Assembly (NCBI RefSeq): GCF_003285015.1
Contig: NZ_QMFB01000018.1
Location: forward strand, 110,406 to 174,405
Direction: 5' to 3'
Source: Paenibacillus contaminans
GTDB taxonomy: Bacteria; Bacillota; Bacilli; Paenibacillales; NBRC-103111
Length of the DNA: 64,000 nt
Made by a program: the position numbers and the translations under genes. The notes beneath the pieces were generated by a model. The model was not told where the DNA came from. It saw only the letters and a list, made by a program, of their open reading frames with translations, and searched no databases. How positions within the stretch are numbered: position 1 is the stretch's first letter; every line of letters starts with the position of its first letter. Shown one piece after another: positions 18,402-27,736 of this stretch.

Positions 18402-19508
18402 TTACTGAACGGCCAGTTTCTTAAGCTTTTCAAAATCGATTGTGACGCCAAGACCTGGTGTGTCTGGAATCGTTAAATATCCGTCTGCAATGATCAACTC
18501 TTCATGTACAACATCTTCGCGATAAGCAGTAAACCCTCGAACGTCGGAAGCGAATGCCGACAAATTGCCCATCGCTATACCCAGCTGCGCCGATGCAGAA
18601 GAGCCGATGCGGGCTTCCGGCATGGAACCCAGGGTGCAATCGATGTTATACAGCTCTGCAAGCTCGAATATTTTCCGGGCTCCGTTCAGTCCGCCGGCTT
18701 CCGAGACATAGACATGAAGCAAATCCGCGGCTCCTTTCTCCAGACATCGTTTAGCATCACAAATATCCCATACGCTTTCGTCAAGCAAGATGAGAGCCTC
18801 CGTGTTGTCCCGCAGCCAGGATAACTCATCCAGACAATCGTCCCTTAACGGTTGTTCGACGATGTGCACCCCAAAGGCGAACATTTCATCGATGAGCTTT
18901 TTAGCCTGTTTTTTAGTGCGCCAAGCCATATTTGCATCTACACGCAGCAGAACCGGGTCGGGAATCGCGTTGCGGATTTGCCGAATGGCCTTAAGATCCT
19001 TCTCGTCGTCCAGGCCAACTTTAATTTTTAGCTCCTTGAATCCTTCGGAAACCCTTTGTTTCGCCGTTTCCACCATCATGTCAAGCGAATCGATATGGAT
19101 CGCTCCTGTGATTGGAATACGTGTCCTTGATTTTCCCCCGAGCAGTTGGTACACGGGAAGCTGCGTCATTTTTCCTATTAAATCGTACAAAGCCGTTTCA
19201 ATGCCCGCTTTCGCCAGCAGGTGGCGTTTAGAGAAGTCCGACAATTCATCCAGCTTTTTGCTAATCGCCGCAATGTCGGTCACTTCTTGCCCGATCAACT
19301 GATCCGCCCAAAATTCATTTACTTCCCGGCATATGGAATGTGCTCCCCCAAACCATGCAAGGGCAATTTCACCGGCGCCATAAAGGCCGGATTCAGTCCG
19401 AATGATAACAATGCCATGATTGGAAAATGAGTACGTACCCAAGCTGTCGCTCGCCGCTTTATAATGAGGTAGACGAACAGGAACAACCTCAACGGATGCA
19501 ATTTTCAT
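18402..19508 (-). CDS. mandelate racemase/muconate lactonizing enzyme-family protein (enolase superfamily)
   Basis: 368 residues with an N-terminal capping domain and a barrel bearing KIK at 161-163 and the three metal ligands Asp191 (RVDANMAW), Glu218 (IVEQP) and Asp243 (LLDES). At the end of the sixth strand, where muconate-type enzymes have Lys, the aligned residue appears to be Tyr267 (HVYVSEAGG). The family dehydrates sugar acids or racemises/cycloisomerises. Here dehydration of an aldonic or uronic acid upstream of the semialdehyde dehydrogenase is the natural guess. AAAGGAG is 6 bp before the ATG. Confidence 0.86.
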   Translation of the reverse strand: MKIASVEVVPVRLPHYKAASDSLGTYSFSNHGIVIIRTESGLYGAGEIALAWFGGAHSICREVNEFWADQLIGQEVTDIAAISKKLDELSDFSKRHLLAKAGIETALYDLIGKMTQLPVYQLLGGKSRTRIPITGAIHIDSLDMMVETAKQRVSEGFKELKIKVGLDDEKDLKAIRQIRNAIPDPVLLRVDANMAWRTKKQAKKLIDEMFAFGVHIVEQPLRDDCLDELSWLRDNTEALILLDESVWDICDAKRCLEKGAADLLHVYVSEAGGLNGARKIFELAELYNIDCTLGSMPEARIGSSASAQLGIAMGNLSAFASDVRGFTAYREDVVHEELIIADGYLTIPDTPGLGVTIDFEKLKKLAVQ

Positions 19509-19531
19509 AGATGGCTCCTTTGTTGTTATGG

Positions 19532-19568
19532 CGGCAATACCTCCCCGAATCGCAGAGAGGCATTGCCG
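19532..19568 (-). promoter_or_regulatory. intercistronic hairpin
   Basis: Inverted arms CGGCAAT and ATTGCCG (with ACCTC/GAGGC inside) form a stable stem between the stop of the 2098-residue surface protein and the enolase-superfamily gene. On the minus strand no T-run follows, so it is more likely a processing or stability element than a terminator. Confidence 0.45.
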
Positions 19569-19582
19569 TTTTACTTATGGTT

Positions 19583-22500
19583 TCAAAGCCCCGCGTCCTG
19601 ACGGATCAGCTCCACATCATCAAAGCTGATCGTCTCCCCCCGTTTGAAATCGAGCATGTGCAGAAACACCTGGGCGGTGGCTGCCTGCTTGCCGTCATAA
19701 TCGGGCAGTACATCGAACTCGAAGAAGACGGTCCTCCACTTGCCGTTGGACGTGACGGCCCGAACAAGTGGCGAACTTGCAAGTGCTCCGTTAATCCAAT
19801 TCCCGGCACTATCCCTTATCCAAACGTTGAGACTTAAGGTACCTTCCGTTTCTGCCGAGGTCATAAAGTGGAAAACGCCATAATAATGACCCGGGGCAAT
19901 TTCGGATAATTCCTGAATGGGCGCTGCGCCTCCAGCCGCATTCTGGGCAGGATACACCCCGTCGATAGCCAGGCTGTATTGACCGCTCCGTTTGACGGTG
20001 TCGGTACGGTAGAAGCCTTCTCCCAAGAGCCACCAGCCGTCTGGATTTCCGTCGGTCCACTGCTCGAAAGATGTATTCGTCATGACCGATGTGTACCCGC
20101 TCAATCTCGGGAGCGCTACAGTATTTGTCGAAATCGTATCGACACCACTGTACGTCACTTCATAGCTGGCACTTTGTTCCCACGGCTTTAACTCGACTCC
20201 CGGCATAGTCAACACTGCGGTTTTGGAGGCTGCGTCCCACGCCACCTCCGGTGTTAGTGTCAGAGACTCGCCTTCTGCGAACTGCGTCACGGCAAAATCT
20301 GCAGCTGTCGGAGGTTGCTCGGGTATTTTGTTGAACAGAACGGTTATTTCGCCGTTCTCCGCCGATGCGGAAGCGAGATACGGCACATCTTCTTGACGGA
20401 TCAGCTCCACATCGTCAAAGTAGATCCTCTCTCCCTTTTTGAAATCGAGCATGTGCAGAAGCACCTGGGCGGCGGCTGCCTGCTTGCCGTCATATTCGGG
20501 CAGCACATCGAACTCGAAGGAGACGGTCCTCCACTTGCCGTTGGACGTGGCGGCCTGAACAAGTGACGAACTTGCAACTGCTCCGTTAATCCAATTCCCG
20601 GCACTATCCCTTAACCAAACGTTGAGACTTAAGGTACCTTCCGTTTCTGCCAAGGTCATAAAGTGGAAGACGCCATAATAATGACCCGGGGCAATTTCGG
20701 ATAATTCCTGAATGGGCGCTGCGCCTCCAGCCGCATTCTGGGCAGGATATACCCCGTCGATGGCCAGGCTGTATTGACCGCTCCGTTTGATGGTATCGGC
20801 ACGGTAAAAGCCTTCGCCCCAGAGCCACCAGCCGTCTGGACTTCCGTCGGTCCACTGCTCGAAAGACGTGTTCGTCATGACCGATGTGTACCCGCTCAAT
20901 CTCGGAAGCGCTACGGCATTTGTCGAGATCGTATCGACACCACTGTACGCCACTTCATACTTGATGTTCTGTTCCCACGGCTTTAATTCGGCTTCCGGTA
21001 TAGTCAGCACTGCGGTTTTGGAGGCTGCATCCCACACGACCTCTGGCGTCAGCGTTACCGGCTCAACGCCTGCGAAATGCGTCACTGTAAAGTCTGCTGC
21101 TGTCGGAGACTGCTCGGGCGTTTTGTTGAACACAACGGTTATTTTGCCGTTTTCCGCCGTTGCCGAAGCAAGATACGGCACTTGGCTCGGTTCGTTCGCC
21201 ATATAAAGCTCGAAGTCGTCGATATAGAGCGTACCGCCTTCGAAGAAGCCGTTCACAATAGCCGCCATCTGCACCTTCTTGACCGGAATGCCGTTTACTC
21301 TTGCCGGCACTCTATCCAAAATCTGAATCGTTTCCCAGCGGCCCAACGAGTTGGCGAACGCCTGCTGGTCGGTTCGAATCGTCGCCAGCTTAATACCGTT
21401 CTCATCGAGCAGATTCAGTTCCAGCCAAATGGTGCCGACTGACCTCGTATCCGCAGAAACGAAATATTTGAGGCGGGAAATGATCAGTCCCGGCTGGGCG
21501 TCGACCGTCTGATTGATGTCACCGGAGTAGAAATTATGGACGTAAATGCTCGCATCGCCGGTATAAGCAAATCCTTCCTTGCGCTCGAACTTGCCATAAC
21601 TAAAGATGTTCGCATCCCAGTATTTGGCTGTTACCCGTTCATTGCTCAAATCTCCAGCCTCTTCAAAAGAAGCGTTCCGGTTGGCTGGTCCTTCGTCGAC
21701 CGCACTCATCAGCAGCCCGGCATAGACGCGGACTCCTTCGGATGTTCCGTTTGCCGCCAGCTCAGCCGCTCTCACCTTCACCGGACCGCCCGTCGCCTCA
21801 TAATCTTTCAAATAATCGACGAGCCTCCAGAACGCGGTTGCGTTCAATCCCGACCAGACCAGATTGATCGACTGCGGGTCCACCGAGTGGTAAAGCACCG
21901 GATCGTCCTTGAACTGCTCGACCAGTTCAATCCGTTTATCCGCATAATCCATCGCCTGTTTGAAATCGACCGATTGTTCGAGAAGCTCCAGCGCGTCCTG
22001 CGTATTGGTAAGAGGGGCAGCAGGCTTCGGGTAGCTGAGCGCCGAGGCTTCGAAGTAGCCGAATGCGTCCAGCAGCATTTGCGCCCGTGCCTTCTGCTCG
22101 GTCGTCAACGCCTTGTCAAGCGCGGTTTCCAGCCAAACCCGGCTTTGGGCAATTTCTTCGGCGGTGACGATCGATAGGTATGCAGCCGAATCATACATGA
22201 AGTAGACGATCCGTTTGCGGCTTTGGAACCAATCGGTCTGTTGAATCCGGTTTTCCCAGAAATCGCTCCAGTGGTCGAAATACAGTTTCAAATACGGCGC
22301 CGATTCCGTCCCAACCGCCCGTTCATACCATTCGTTCAGCAAATCGTCGGCATCTTGATCGGGATTCCACAGCAGTTTGGAAATCAGCCACGTCTTCGGC
22401 CCTTCACCCCAGTTCGGATTCAGCTCGCCGAAGAAGGCGATCGCATTGTTGTTCTTGCCGTATTTCAAGTTGTCGGCCATTAACTGATTGTACACGCGCG

Positions 22501-25500
22501 GCAGCGTATACGGATTGGCGTAAATGTAATCGTAGAAGCCGATATAGGCTGCTTTCTCGTTCCATTTATCGACAATCTGCTGATCTTCGGCGCGAACCGC
22601 AGCATCGCTCCAAGCCATCCGGTCTTTCGTCAAATACGGCACAACTCGGTCATTCAGCTTGAATGAAGGCGGGTCGTACACTTCCTGATAGGCGAGCACA
22701 CCGAACCATTTGTCCGGAAACACTTCCAGTACTTTTTCGGCGACTTGGTTCACCCACTCGTAATAAATATCCGACATATCAGGCCTTCCGAGCGAGTTAA
22801 GCTTGCCTGTATACTTCGGGTGAGACGGGTCCGCCTCGCAGAAATTGCCGCTGTCGTTTACAGCTAGCGACATGGACTCCTCATCCGGATTTTTGCTGAA
22901 GTAATCGATTATCCAGTCGACGGCGATCTGAATCGTCGCCGCATTGCTAAAACATGGCTGCCACCCCCCGCGGAGCGCCGGAATGTAAGGCTTTCCATCC
23001 TTCTGCGGGAAAAATTCGGGGTGTGTCTCCTTGTACAAGTCCGGGTGGATAAAGCTCCAAACGTTATGGTCCCAGCCATTGTTCTGGTTGCGCAGCCGAT
23101 TGCGTACGCCCCATTCGTACCGGATCGGGTTGTTGCCGGCGACGTCCACATACTGGAGCGGATACATCACCCGCGAAAGGTACGCCGGCTGGTCACGCAC
23201 ATCGTTCAGGGGAATCGCCAGCTCGGCGTGCTGCGGAACATCCTCTCCGTATTCTCCCGGAAGCAGCCAGCGTACGCCGACATAGCGCTCCAGAAACTCA
23301 TAAACGCCGTATTCCGTTCCGATCGCCTTCGGCCCGATGATCGTCAATGTTTGCCCGTGCGGGTGAATGACGTATCCGTCACCGAGAAGCGCTTCCAGTT
23401 GCGCGGTGATGTGCGGATCGCCCTCCGGAGAAGTCGTGCCGACGTAAATACGAACCTTGCCGGAGAACGCATCGCCCGCTGCAGCAACCTCCGCTTCCGA
23501 CATAACCGGCAATAGGACCCCGGTCGATTTCCTCACATAATCGGCCAATGTATGCGCTGCCTGGACCGTTTGTTCAGGCGCCCCGTCGGCAACGACGACC
23601 AGCGACAAGGCTTCGCCGTTCGATACGAGCAGCAGAGGAGGAGCGGCTTCGATAAGCGTGACGTCTACGACCGTCGTGCCGCCGTCAGCGACAAGGAACG
23701 GGGAAGAGACGCCGTCGGCATAACCCGTTTTCGATACGGTGATCGTATGCTCTCCAATCGGTACGTTCTGAATGATATATATGCCTCTGTCATCCGTTAG
23801 GCCCGAGTACACCGAACCGGTTACGGTCACGGATGCTCCGGACAACACGCCCATATTCGTCCCATAAACAATGCCGGTAACGGTGCCGCTTTGCGGAGCC
23901 GGTACGAAGAGCGTCAGCGCGATAACCGCAAGAACGGTGTCCTCCGCGTGCGACACGGCAATGCCGGTCAGCGAGCCGGTTTTGTATCCTTCCTTAGATG
24001 CCTGCACGCTGTAATCGGTACCGGCAAGCACATCGGCAAACGTATACTTGCCATTCTCATCGGTCACCGTCGTTCCGGACGTCCGGCCGGCAAGCACGAC
24101 GGTTACGCCGCCGAGAGGAGCGAGATCCGCCCCCTTCACAATGCCCGATATGCTGCCGGCAGCAGCGGCAACGTGAAACGGCGCCGTATGCAAAGCAGCC
24201 GTCTGGTTATAAGCGACGGAGTAGCTAACCGCTTGCGCCGATTCGCCATTCGGTACCAAAGGGACAGTCAATTTTGCCGTTTTGCTGGCGGCAACCCACT
24301 CGACCGCGGTCGGTACGACCGTAACGGCGCTCGCTTCGTCGATCGACCGCAATACGGTGAACTGTTCGATCGCCGGGGAGGCTGCCGGAGCGTTGTTGAA
24401 CGAAACGGTGATCATCCCGTTCACTGCGCTTGCCGCCGTAAGCTTACTCTCTATCGGGGTAGGCTCAGGCGTTGAATTTCCGCCCGGACTGGAATCAGGA
24501 ACCGGGGTCGGGGTCGAGGAAGCTCCCGCGCCGTCCTTTTTGTCCGGCTGTTTTTCGAATGTCGACGCTCTCGCTTTTTCGCTGATCGTTGCGCTGACGA
24601 TCTTTCCTTGGCCAATCGCTTGAATGACCGCATCCAGAATGAGCGAAAGCACGTTTCCTTCGCTTCCGATGTTCAGAATGAAGCCGGCAGCCAAATCGGA
24701 TACGTTCAGCCGACCGATCGTCCCTTTCGGAAGCTCGACGGTTATATAGTCGGCTGCGACATCAACGTTTTCGAACGTTCCGAGCAGCGTCACCTTCGAG
24801 TGGTCCGGAAGCGAGCTGGTCAGGGTGACGGTCGTGAACCCTTCGCCGGTCGCCCCGGATTCTTCCAGGATGGCTGGGGACAGCAGGACGACTTCGGTGA
24901 TCACGGTCGTTCCTTCCGCAACGATGCGGACCGTTCCGTCTTTTTTGTCGACAATGACGGTGACGAGCACACTGTCTTCAAAATGAATGCTGTTGCGGCC
25001 GCCGCCCTGGACGGTCGTCTTTCCTTTCACCGTGACGCCTTGCAAGTAGACGTCTCCTTCGCCGATTCCTTCGGCGAGCAGCAGATTGCCGGTGATGGTC
25101 ATATTCCGCAGTTTCACTCCGGCTGCTCTGACGATTACATCGCCGGTTATCGTCTGCATGCCTTCCGCCGGACCGTATAAGCCCGCCGTATCGAGGACGT
25201 TCGATTCCGGCTGTTTCAGGGCACGATCGAGGGAGACGACCGCTTCGGCCCGGGTGATGGACGCTTCCGGACGGAAGCTGCCGTCTTCATAACCCTTCAT
25301 GATGTCCTTCAATTGGAGCGCTCCGACCGCCATCCTGCTCCATCCCGAAATACGTGCGGCGTCCTTAAACCCATTGACGGCCGAAGGATCGTCCGTCTGG
25401 CTTAAATGGAGCAGCCTTGCGATGATGACGGCAGCTTCCTCGCGGCTAATCTGTCGCCCCGCACCGATCGTGCCGTCCGCGTAGCCTTGGATATAACCGG

Positions 25501-25879
25501 CTTTGACGGCTTTGGCGACGTCTTGGTATTCCCAGTCCGAACTCTTCACATCGTCGAAAGTTACGGCGGCTTCCTCGGTAAAGCCGAAGGATCGGTTGAC
25601 AAGCGCCAAAAACTCACCTCGTGTAACCTCATTGTCCGGCTTGAACGTATGGTCTTCGTATCCGTGAATCAGTCCTTTGATCAACCATTCGAGCATTTCC
25701 TTCTCCGCCCAGTGGCCTATCACGTCTGAAGGGATCGTACGTTCCGAGGTGGTGGAAGCGCTTGCTGCTGAAATCGCCGAATTATTCGCAGCCGCGTACA
25801 GCGTACCGAACGTCGAAAAGACTAAACAGACAATTAGCAGCATTGAAAACAACTGTTTGTTCCATCGTTTCAGTCGCAT
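19583..25879 (-). CDS. giant SLH-anchored surface protein with DUF4838 (alpha-glucuronidase-like) region and duplicated C-terminal modules
   Basis: 2098 residues. Signal peptide at 1-30 (LLIVCLVFSTFGTLYA). Three SLH domains at about 45-220 (VIGHWAEKEM, DWEYQDVAKAVKAGYIQGY, RITRAEAV-like ends) tether it to pyruvylated wall polymer. A beta-strand-rich segment to about 440 is followed by a Pro/Thr linker (450-480), an Ig-like module, two carboxypeptidase-regulatory-like modules (about 575-655 and 665-745), then at about 763-1220 a GH67-N-like plus DUF4838 region. After a helical stretch come a carbohydrate-binding-like module (1400-1560) and two near-copies of a 265-residue Ig+binding module. 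GGAGG lies 5 bp before the ATG, which overlaps the upstream gene by 10 bp. Likely binds or trims glucuronic-acid-bearing glycans; activity unproven. Confidence 0.88.
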   Translation of the reverse strand: MRLKRWNKQLFSMLLIVCLVFSTFGTLYAAANNSAISAASASTTSERTIPSDVIGHWAEKEMLEWLIKGLIHGYEDHTFKPDNEVTRGEFLALVNRSFGFTEEAAVTFDDVKSSDWEYQDVAKAVKAGYIQGYADGTIGAGRQISREEAAVIIARLLHLSQTDDPSAVNGFKDAARISGWSRMAVGALQLKDIMKGYEDGSFRPEASITRAEAVVSLDRALKQPESNVLDTAGLYGPAEGMQTITGDVIVRAAGVKLRNMTITGNLLLAEGIGEGDVYLQGVTVKGKTTVQGGGRNSIHFEDSVLVTVIVDKKDGTVRIVAEGTTVITEVVLLSPAILEESGATGEGFTTVTLTSSLPDHSKVTLLGTFENVDVAADYITVELPKGTIGRLNVSDLAAGFILNIGSEGNVLSLILDAVIQAIGQGKIVSATISEKARASTFEKQPDKKDGAGASSTPTPVPDSSPGGNSTPEPTPIESKLTAASAVNGMITVSFNNAPAASPAIEQFTVLRSIDEASAVTVVPTAVEWVAASKTAKLTVPLVPNGESAQAVSYSVAYNQTAALHTAPFHVAAAAGSISGIVKGADLAPLGGVTVVLAGRTSGTTVTDENGKYTFADVLAGTDYSVQASKEGYKTGSLTGIAVSHAEDTVLAVIALTLFVPAPQSGTVTGIVYGTNMGVLSGASVTVTGSVYSGLTDDRGIYIIQNVPIGEHTITVSKTGYADGVSSPFLVADGGTTVVDVTLIEAAPPLLLVSNGEALSLVVVADGAPEQTVQAAHTLADYVRKSTGVLLPVMSEAEVAAAGDAFSGKVRIYVGTTSPEGDPHITAQLEALLGDGYVIHPHGQTLTIIGPKAIGTEYGVYEFLERYVGVRWLLPGEYGEDVPQHAELAIPLNDVRDQPAYLSRVMYPLQYVDVAGNNPIRYEWGVRNRLRNQNNGWDHNVWSFIHPDLYKETHPEFFPQKDGKPYIPALRGGWQPCFSNAATIQIAVDWIIDYFSKNPDEESMSLAVNDSGNFCEADPSHPKYTGKLNSLGRPDMSDIYYEWVNQVAEKVLEVFPDKWFGVLAYQEVYDPPSFKLNDRVVPYLTKDRMAWSDAAVRAEDQQIVDKWNEKAAYIGFYDYIYANPYTLPRVYNQLMADNLKYGKNNNAIAFFGELNPNWGEGPKTWLISKLLWNPDQDADDLLNEWYERAVGTESAPYLKLYFDHWSDFWENRIQQTDWFQSRKRIVYFMYDSAAYLSIVTAEEIAQSRVWLETALDKALTTEQKARAQMLLDAFGYFEASALSYPKPAAPLTNTQDALELLEQSVDFKQAMDYADKRIELVEQFKDDPVLYHSVDPQSINLVWSGLNATAFWRLVDYLKDYEATGGPVKVRAAELAANGTSEGVRVYAGLLMSAVDEGPANRNASFEEAGDLSNERVTAKYWDANIFSYGKFERKEGFAYTGDASIYVHNFYSGDINQTVDAQPGLIISRLKYFVSADTRSVGTIWLELNLLDENGIKLATIRTDQQAFANSLGRWETIQILDRVPARVNGIPVKKVQMAAIVNGFFEGGTLYIDDFELYMANEPSQVPYLASATAENGKITVVFNKTPEQSPTAADFTVTHFAGVEPVTLTPEVVWDAASKTAVLTIPEAELKPWEQNIKYEVAYSGVDTISTNAVALPRLSGYTSVMTNTSFEQWTDGSPDGWWLWGEGFYRADTIKRSGQYSLAIDGVYPAQNAAGGAAPIQELSEIAPGHYYGVFHFMTLAETEGTLSLNVWLRDSAGNWINGAVASSSLVQAATSNGKWRTVSFEFDVLPEYDGKQAAAAQVLLHMLDFKKGERIYFDDVELIRQEDVPYLASASAENGEITVLFNKIPEQPPTAADFAVTQFAEGESLTLTPEVAWDAASKTAVLTMPGVELKPWEQSASYEVTYSGVDTISTNTVALPRLSGYTSVMTNTSFEQWTDGNPDGWWLLGEGFYRTDTVKRSGQYSLAIDGVYPAQNAAGGAAPIQELSEIAPGHYYGVFHFMTSAETEGTLSLNVWIRDSAGNWINGALASSPLVRAVTSNGKWRTVFFEFDVLPDYDGKQAATAQVFLHMLDFKRGETISFDDVELIRQDAGL
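19590..21185 (-). repeat. 795-bp tandem duplication inside the SLH/DUF4838 gene
   Basis: Two head-to-tail units with a 795-bp period encode the last two 265-residue modules, each starting VPYLASA-AENG-ITV. The second half of each unit, from LPRLSGYTSVMTNTSFEQW through SEIAPGHYYGVFHFM, is nearly identical also at DNA level, while the Ig-like first half has drifted more. Confidence 0.9.
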
Positions 25880-27732
25880 AGTTCCTCCATTTTTTGAGGT
25901 GATAAATTGAACAAAACTTCAACCCTATGTTCACCGCATGGAATGTAGCAAAATGCCCTGTCTATGCCGTTCTGCCTCTGAATCGTACCCTCTCGCGATT
26001 CCCCATCCAGCAAGTAGGTTACGGCTCCGGAACTCCCTACCGTCACCGAGTTCCCTTCCGGAATCGGGAGCTTGACAAACACACCGCTCGGGCTTGCCGT
26101 CGTCACCTTGAAGCTTGCCGAAACCGTCCGGCCGTCCTCCGCTTTCCCCCATTCTCCATATTCGATGTCCGTCCCGGAGCGCTCAAACCACCATGTACAT
26201 AGTTGGCTCGTAGAGTAATGCATTGCACGATACCGCTTCTCTCCAATATAACGGACGATTTCCTCGATGGCCGGCAAGCACTCTTTGTTCCAGTCATCAT
26301 CCGCAATATAGATGGGATGCAGGAAGACATTCAATGTCCAACCGAAGAAAGTAGCCCGATCGATGGCGCTATGAATGGTGCCTATGTCCGATTCACGGGT
26401 TTCCTCATAAATTCTCGGTTCATATAGACCGATCGGGATATAGGCATACGGGATTCTGGCATTGCCGTGCTTAAAATCGTCATAAACGAAATGCGGATAC
26501 ACCGTTCCGAAGCCGAAGCCCAGCTGATTGATCGGATTGTATGGCGGCGTAAAAGAGTGAATTCTGGAATTATCCCCCTTTATGCCATAGGACGAAGCCC
26601 ATCTTGCCTGTTCGGCCCATCCGGTGAACGTCGTACAGTGATTGACGGTAGCTACAGGAAGCTCATCAAAAGCAGCCAGGTATTGGTCCAATTGTTCCTT
26701 AATATCCGCTTCGGTGAAATGATAATGCGGCTTGGCAAAATCGAAATGCAGGGATATGTCGTGCCCATTCGCTTTTATTTGGTTGAACTCATCGAGATCG
26801 ACGGCAAATTTGCCTTCGCGTGAAGGCATAATGTTTTGTTGGTAGGCAAGCCCTTTGTTTTTCATGTAATGCGAGGCTTTCACTTGGATACCAGGCGTAC
26901 ATTCGTCATCCCCGGCGCAATGAAGCATGAGGTCGGGCAGCGTCCCATCCGCAAATGGCGGGAGCTGATGGATGAACGGCTGCGGAACGCCGGATATCAT
27001 ATGCTCGAGAGCCTGCAGCCAATAATCCGCATAGGGCAGCTTCAAATCCGTCAACCGGCCGAAAGCGATCGAATCGCCTACCCGGTAATAGCCATCGCCG
27101 TCAATATCGCGGACGACAGGTCTCCCCTGATGCATGACCCAAATCGTCTGCGGCAAATGGAAGGCGAAATAATAAGTCGTGCCTTCTCCGAAATTCCTTT
27201 TGACGATTGCGTCACAGCCTGTGTTCCCCTTGCCGGCGTTGAACAGCGTTCCCAGCCTGCTCTCCTCCGCGGACTCTACCAGTTCCACATCGGACATGAT
27301 CGGCAGCATCGCTCCCCGGAAGCTGTATGACGGATCGGCATCCGCTTCGCCGATAGCATTGAATTTGTAGTATGCGGATACGGTATAGTCATCGTCAGGC
27401 TGCTTGATTAAGCCGGTTCGACGCACACCGAACAATTCATCCGCCTCTTTCGTTGAAAATCCGATCAGCGTCCCACCGGCAGATACCCACTCAGTCAGTG
27501 TCCGCTTAGCTTCGTCCGACAGGCTGCAATCGCCGACGAATATAACTTTCAGACCGGCAAGCTCCTCGGCGCTGGCCAGATTCGGCTGCGAAAGCTTCCT
27601 CGCTCTCAGGCCGATTTCGTCCAGCATTTCCGCTATATAGGCATACCAATAATTTTGTCCGTTATCGTTCGCCTCTCTGCACAATGCATCATCATATAGG
27701 TACCCCGTCAAAGATGTAGTCACGATATTCAC
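25870..27732 (-). CDS. uncharacterised protein with GATase/ThuA-like front and polysaccharide-deacetylase-like core
   Basis: 620 residues from a GTG behind GAGGG, starting 4 bp after the oxidoreductase stop; its own end overlaps the surface-protein start by 10 bp. No signal peptide. Residues about 55-100 (LKVIFVGDCSLSDEAKRTLT, WVSAGGTLIGFS) resemble the glutamine-amidotransferase-like domain seen in sugar hydrolases. Residues 270-490 carry a deacetylase-type barrel pattern (LMLHCAGDDECTPG, HDISLHFDF, VNHCTTFTGW, FLHPIYIADD). The C-terminus is a small beta-sandwich. I do not know a named family for the whole. Tight coupling to an exported glycan-binding protein suggests a role on the imported or surface glycan. 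Confidence 0.75.
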   Translation of the reverse strand: MNIVTTSLTGYLYDDALCREANDNGQNYWYAYIAEMLDEIGLRARKLSQPNLASAEELAGLKVIFVGDCSLSDEAKRTLTEWVSAGGTLIGFSTKEADELFGVRRTGLIKQPDDDYTVSAYYKFNAIGEADADPSYSFRGAMLPIMSDVELVESAEESRLGTLFNAGKGNTGCDAIVKRNFGEGTTYYFAFHLPQTIWVMHQGRPVVRDIDGDGYYRVGDSIAFGRLTDLKLPYADYWLQALEHMISGVPQPFIHQLPPFADGTLPDLMLHCAGDDECTPGIQVKASHYMKNKGLAYQQNIMPSREGKFAVDLDEFNQIKANGHDISLHFDFAKPHYHFTEADIKEQLDQYLAAFDELPVATVNHCTTFTGWAEQARWASSYGIKGDNSRIHSFTPPYNPINQLGFGFGTVYPHFVYDDFKHGNARIPYAYIPIGLYEPRIYEETRESDIGTIHSAIDRATFFGWTLNVFLHPIYIADDDWNKECLPAIEEIVRYIGEKRYRAMHYSTSQLCTWWFERSGTDIEYGEWGKAEDGRTVSASFKVTTASPSGVFVKLPIPEGNSVTVGSSGAVTYLLDGESREGTIQRQNGIDRAFCYIPCGEHRVEVLFNLSPQKMEELCD

Positions 27733-27736
27733 GACA

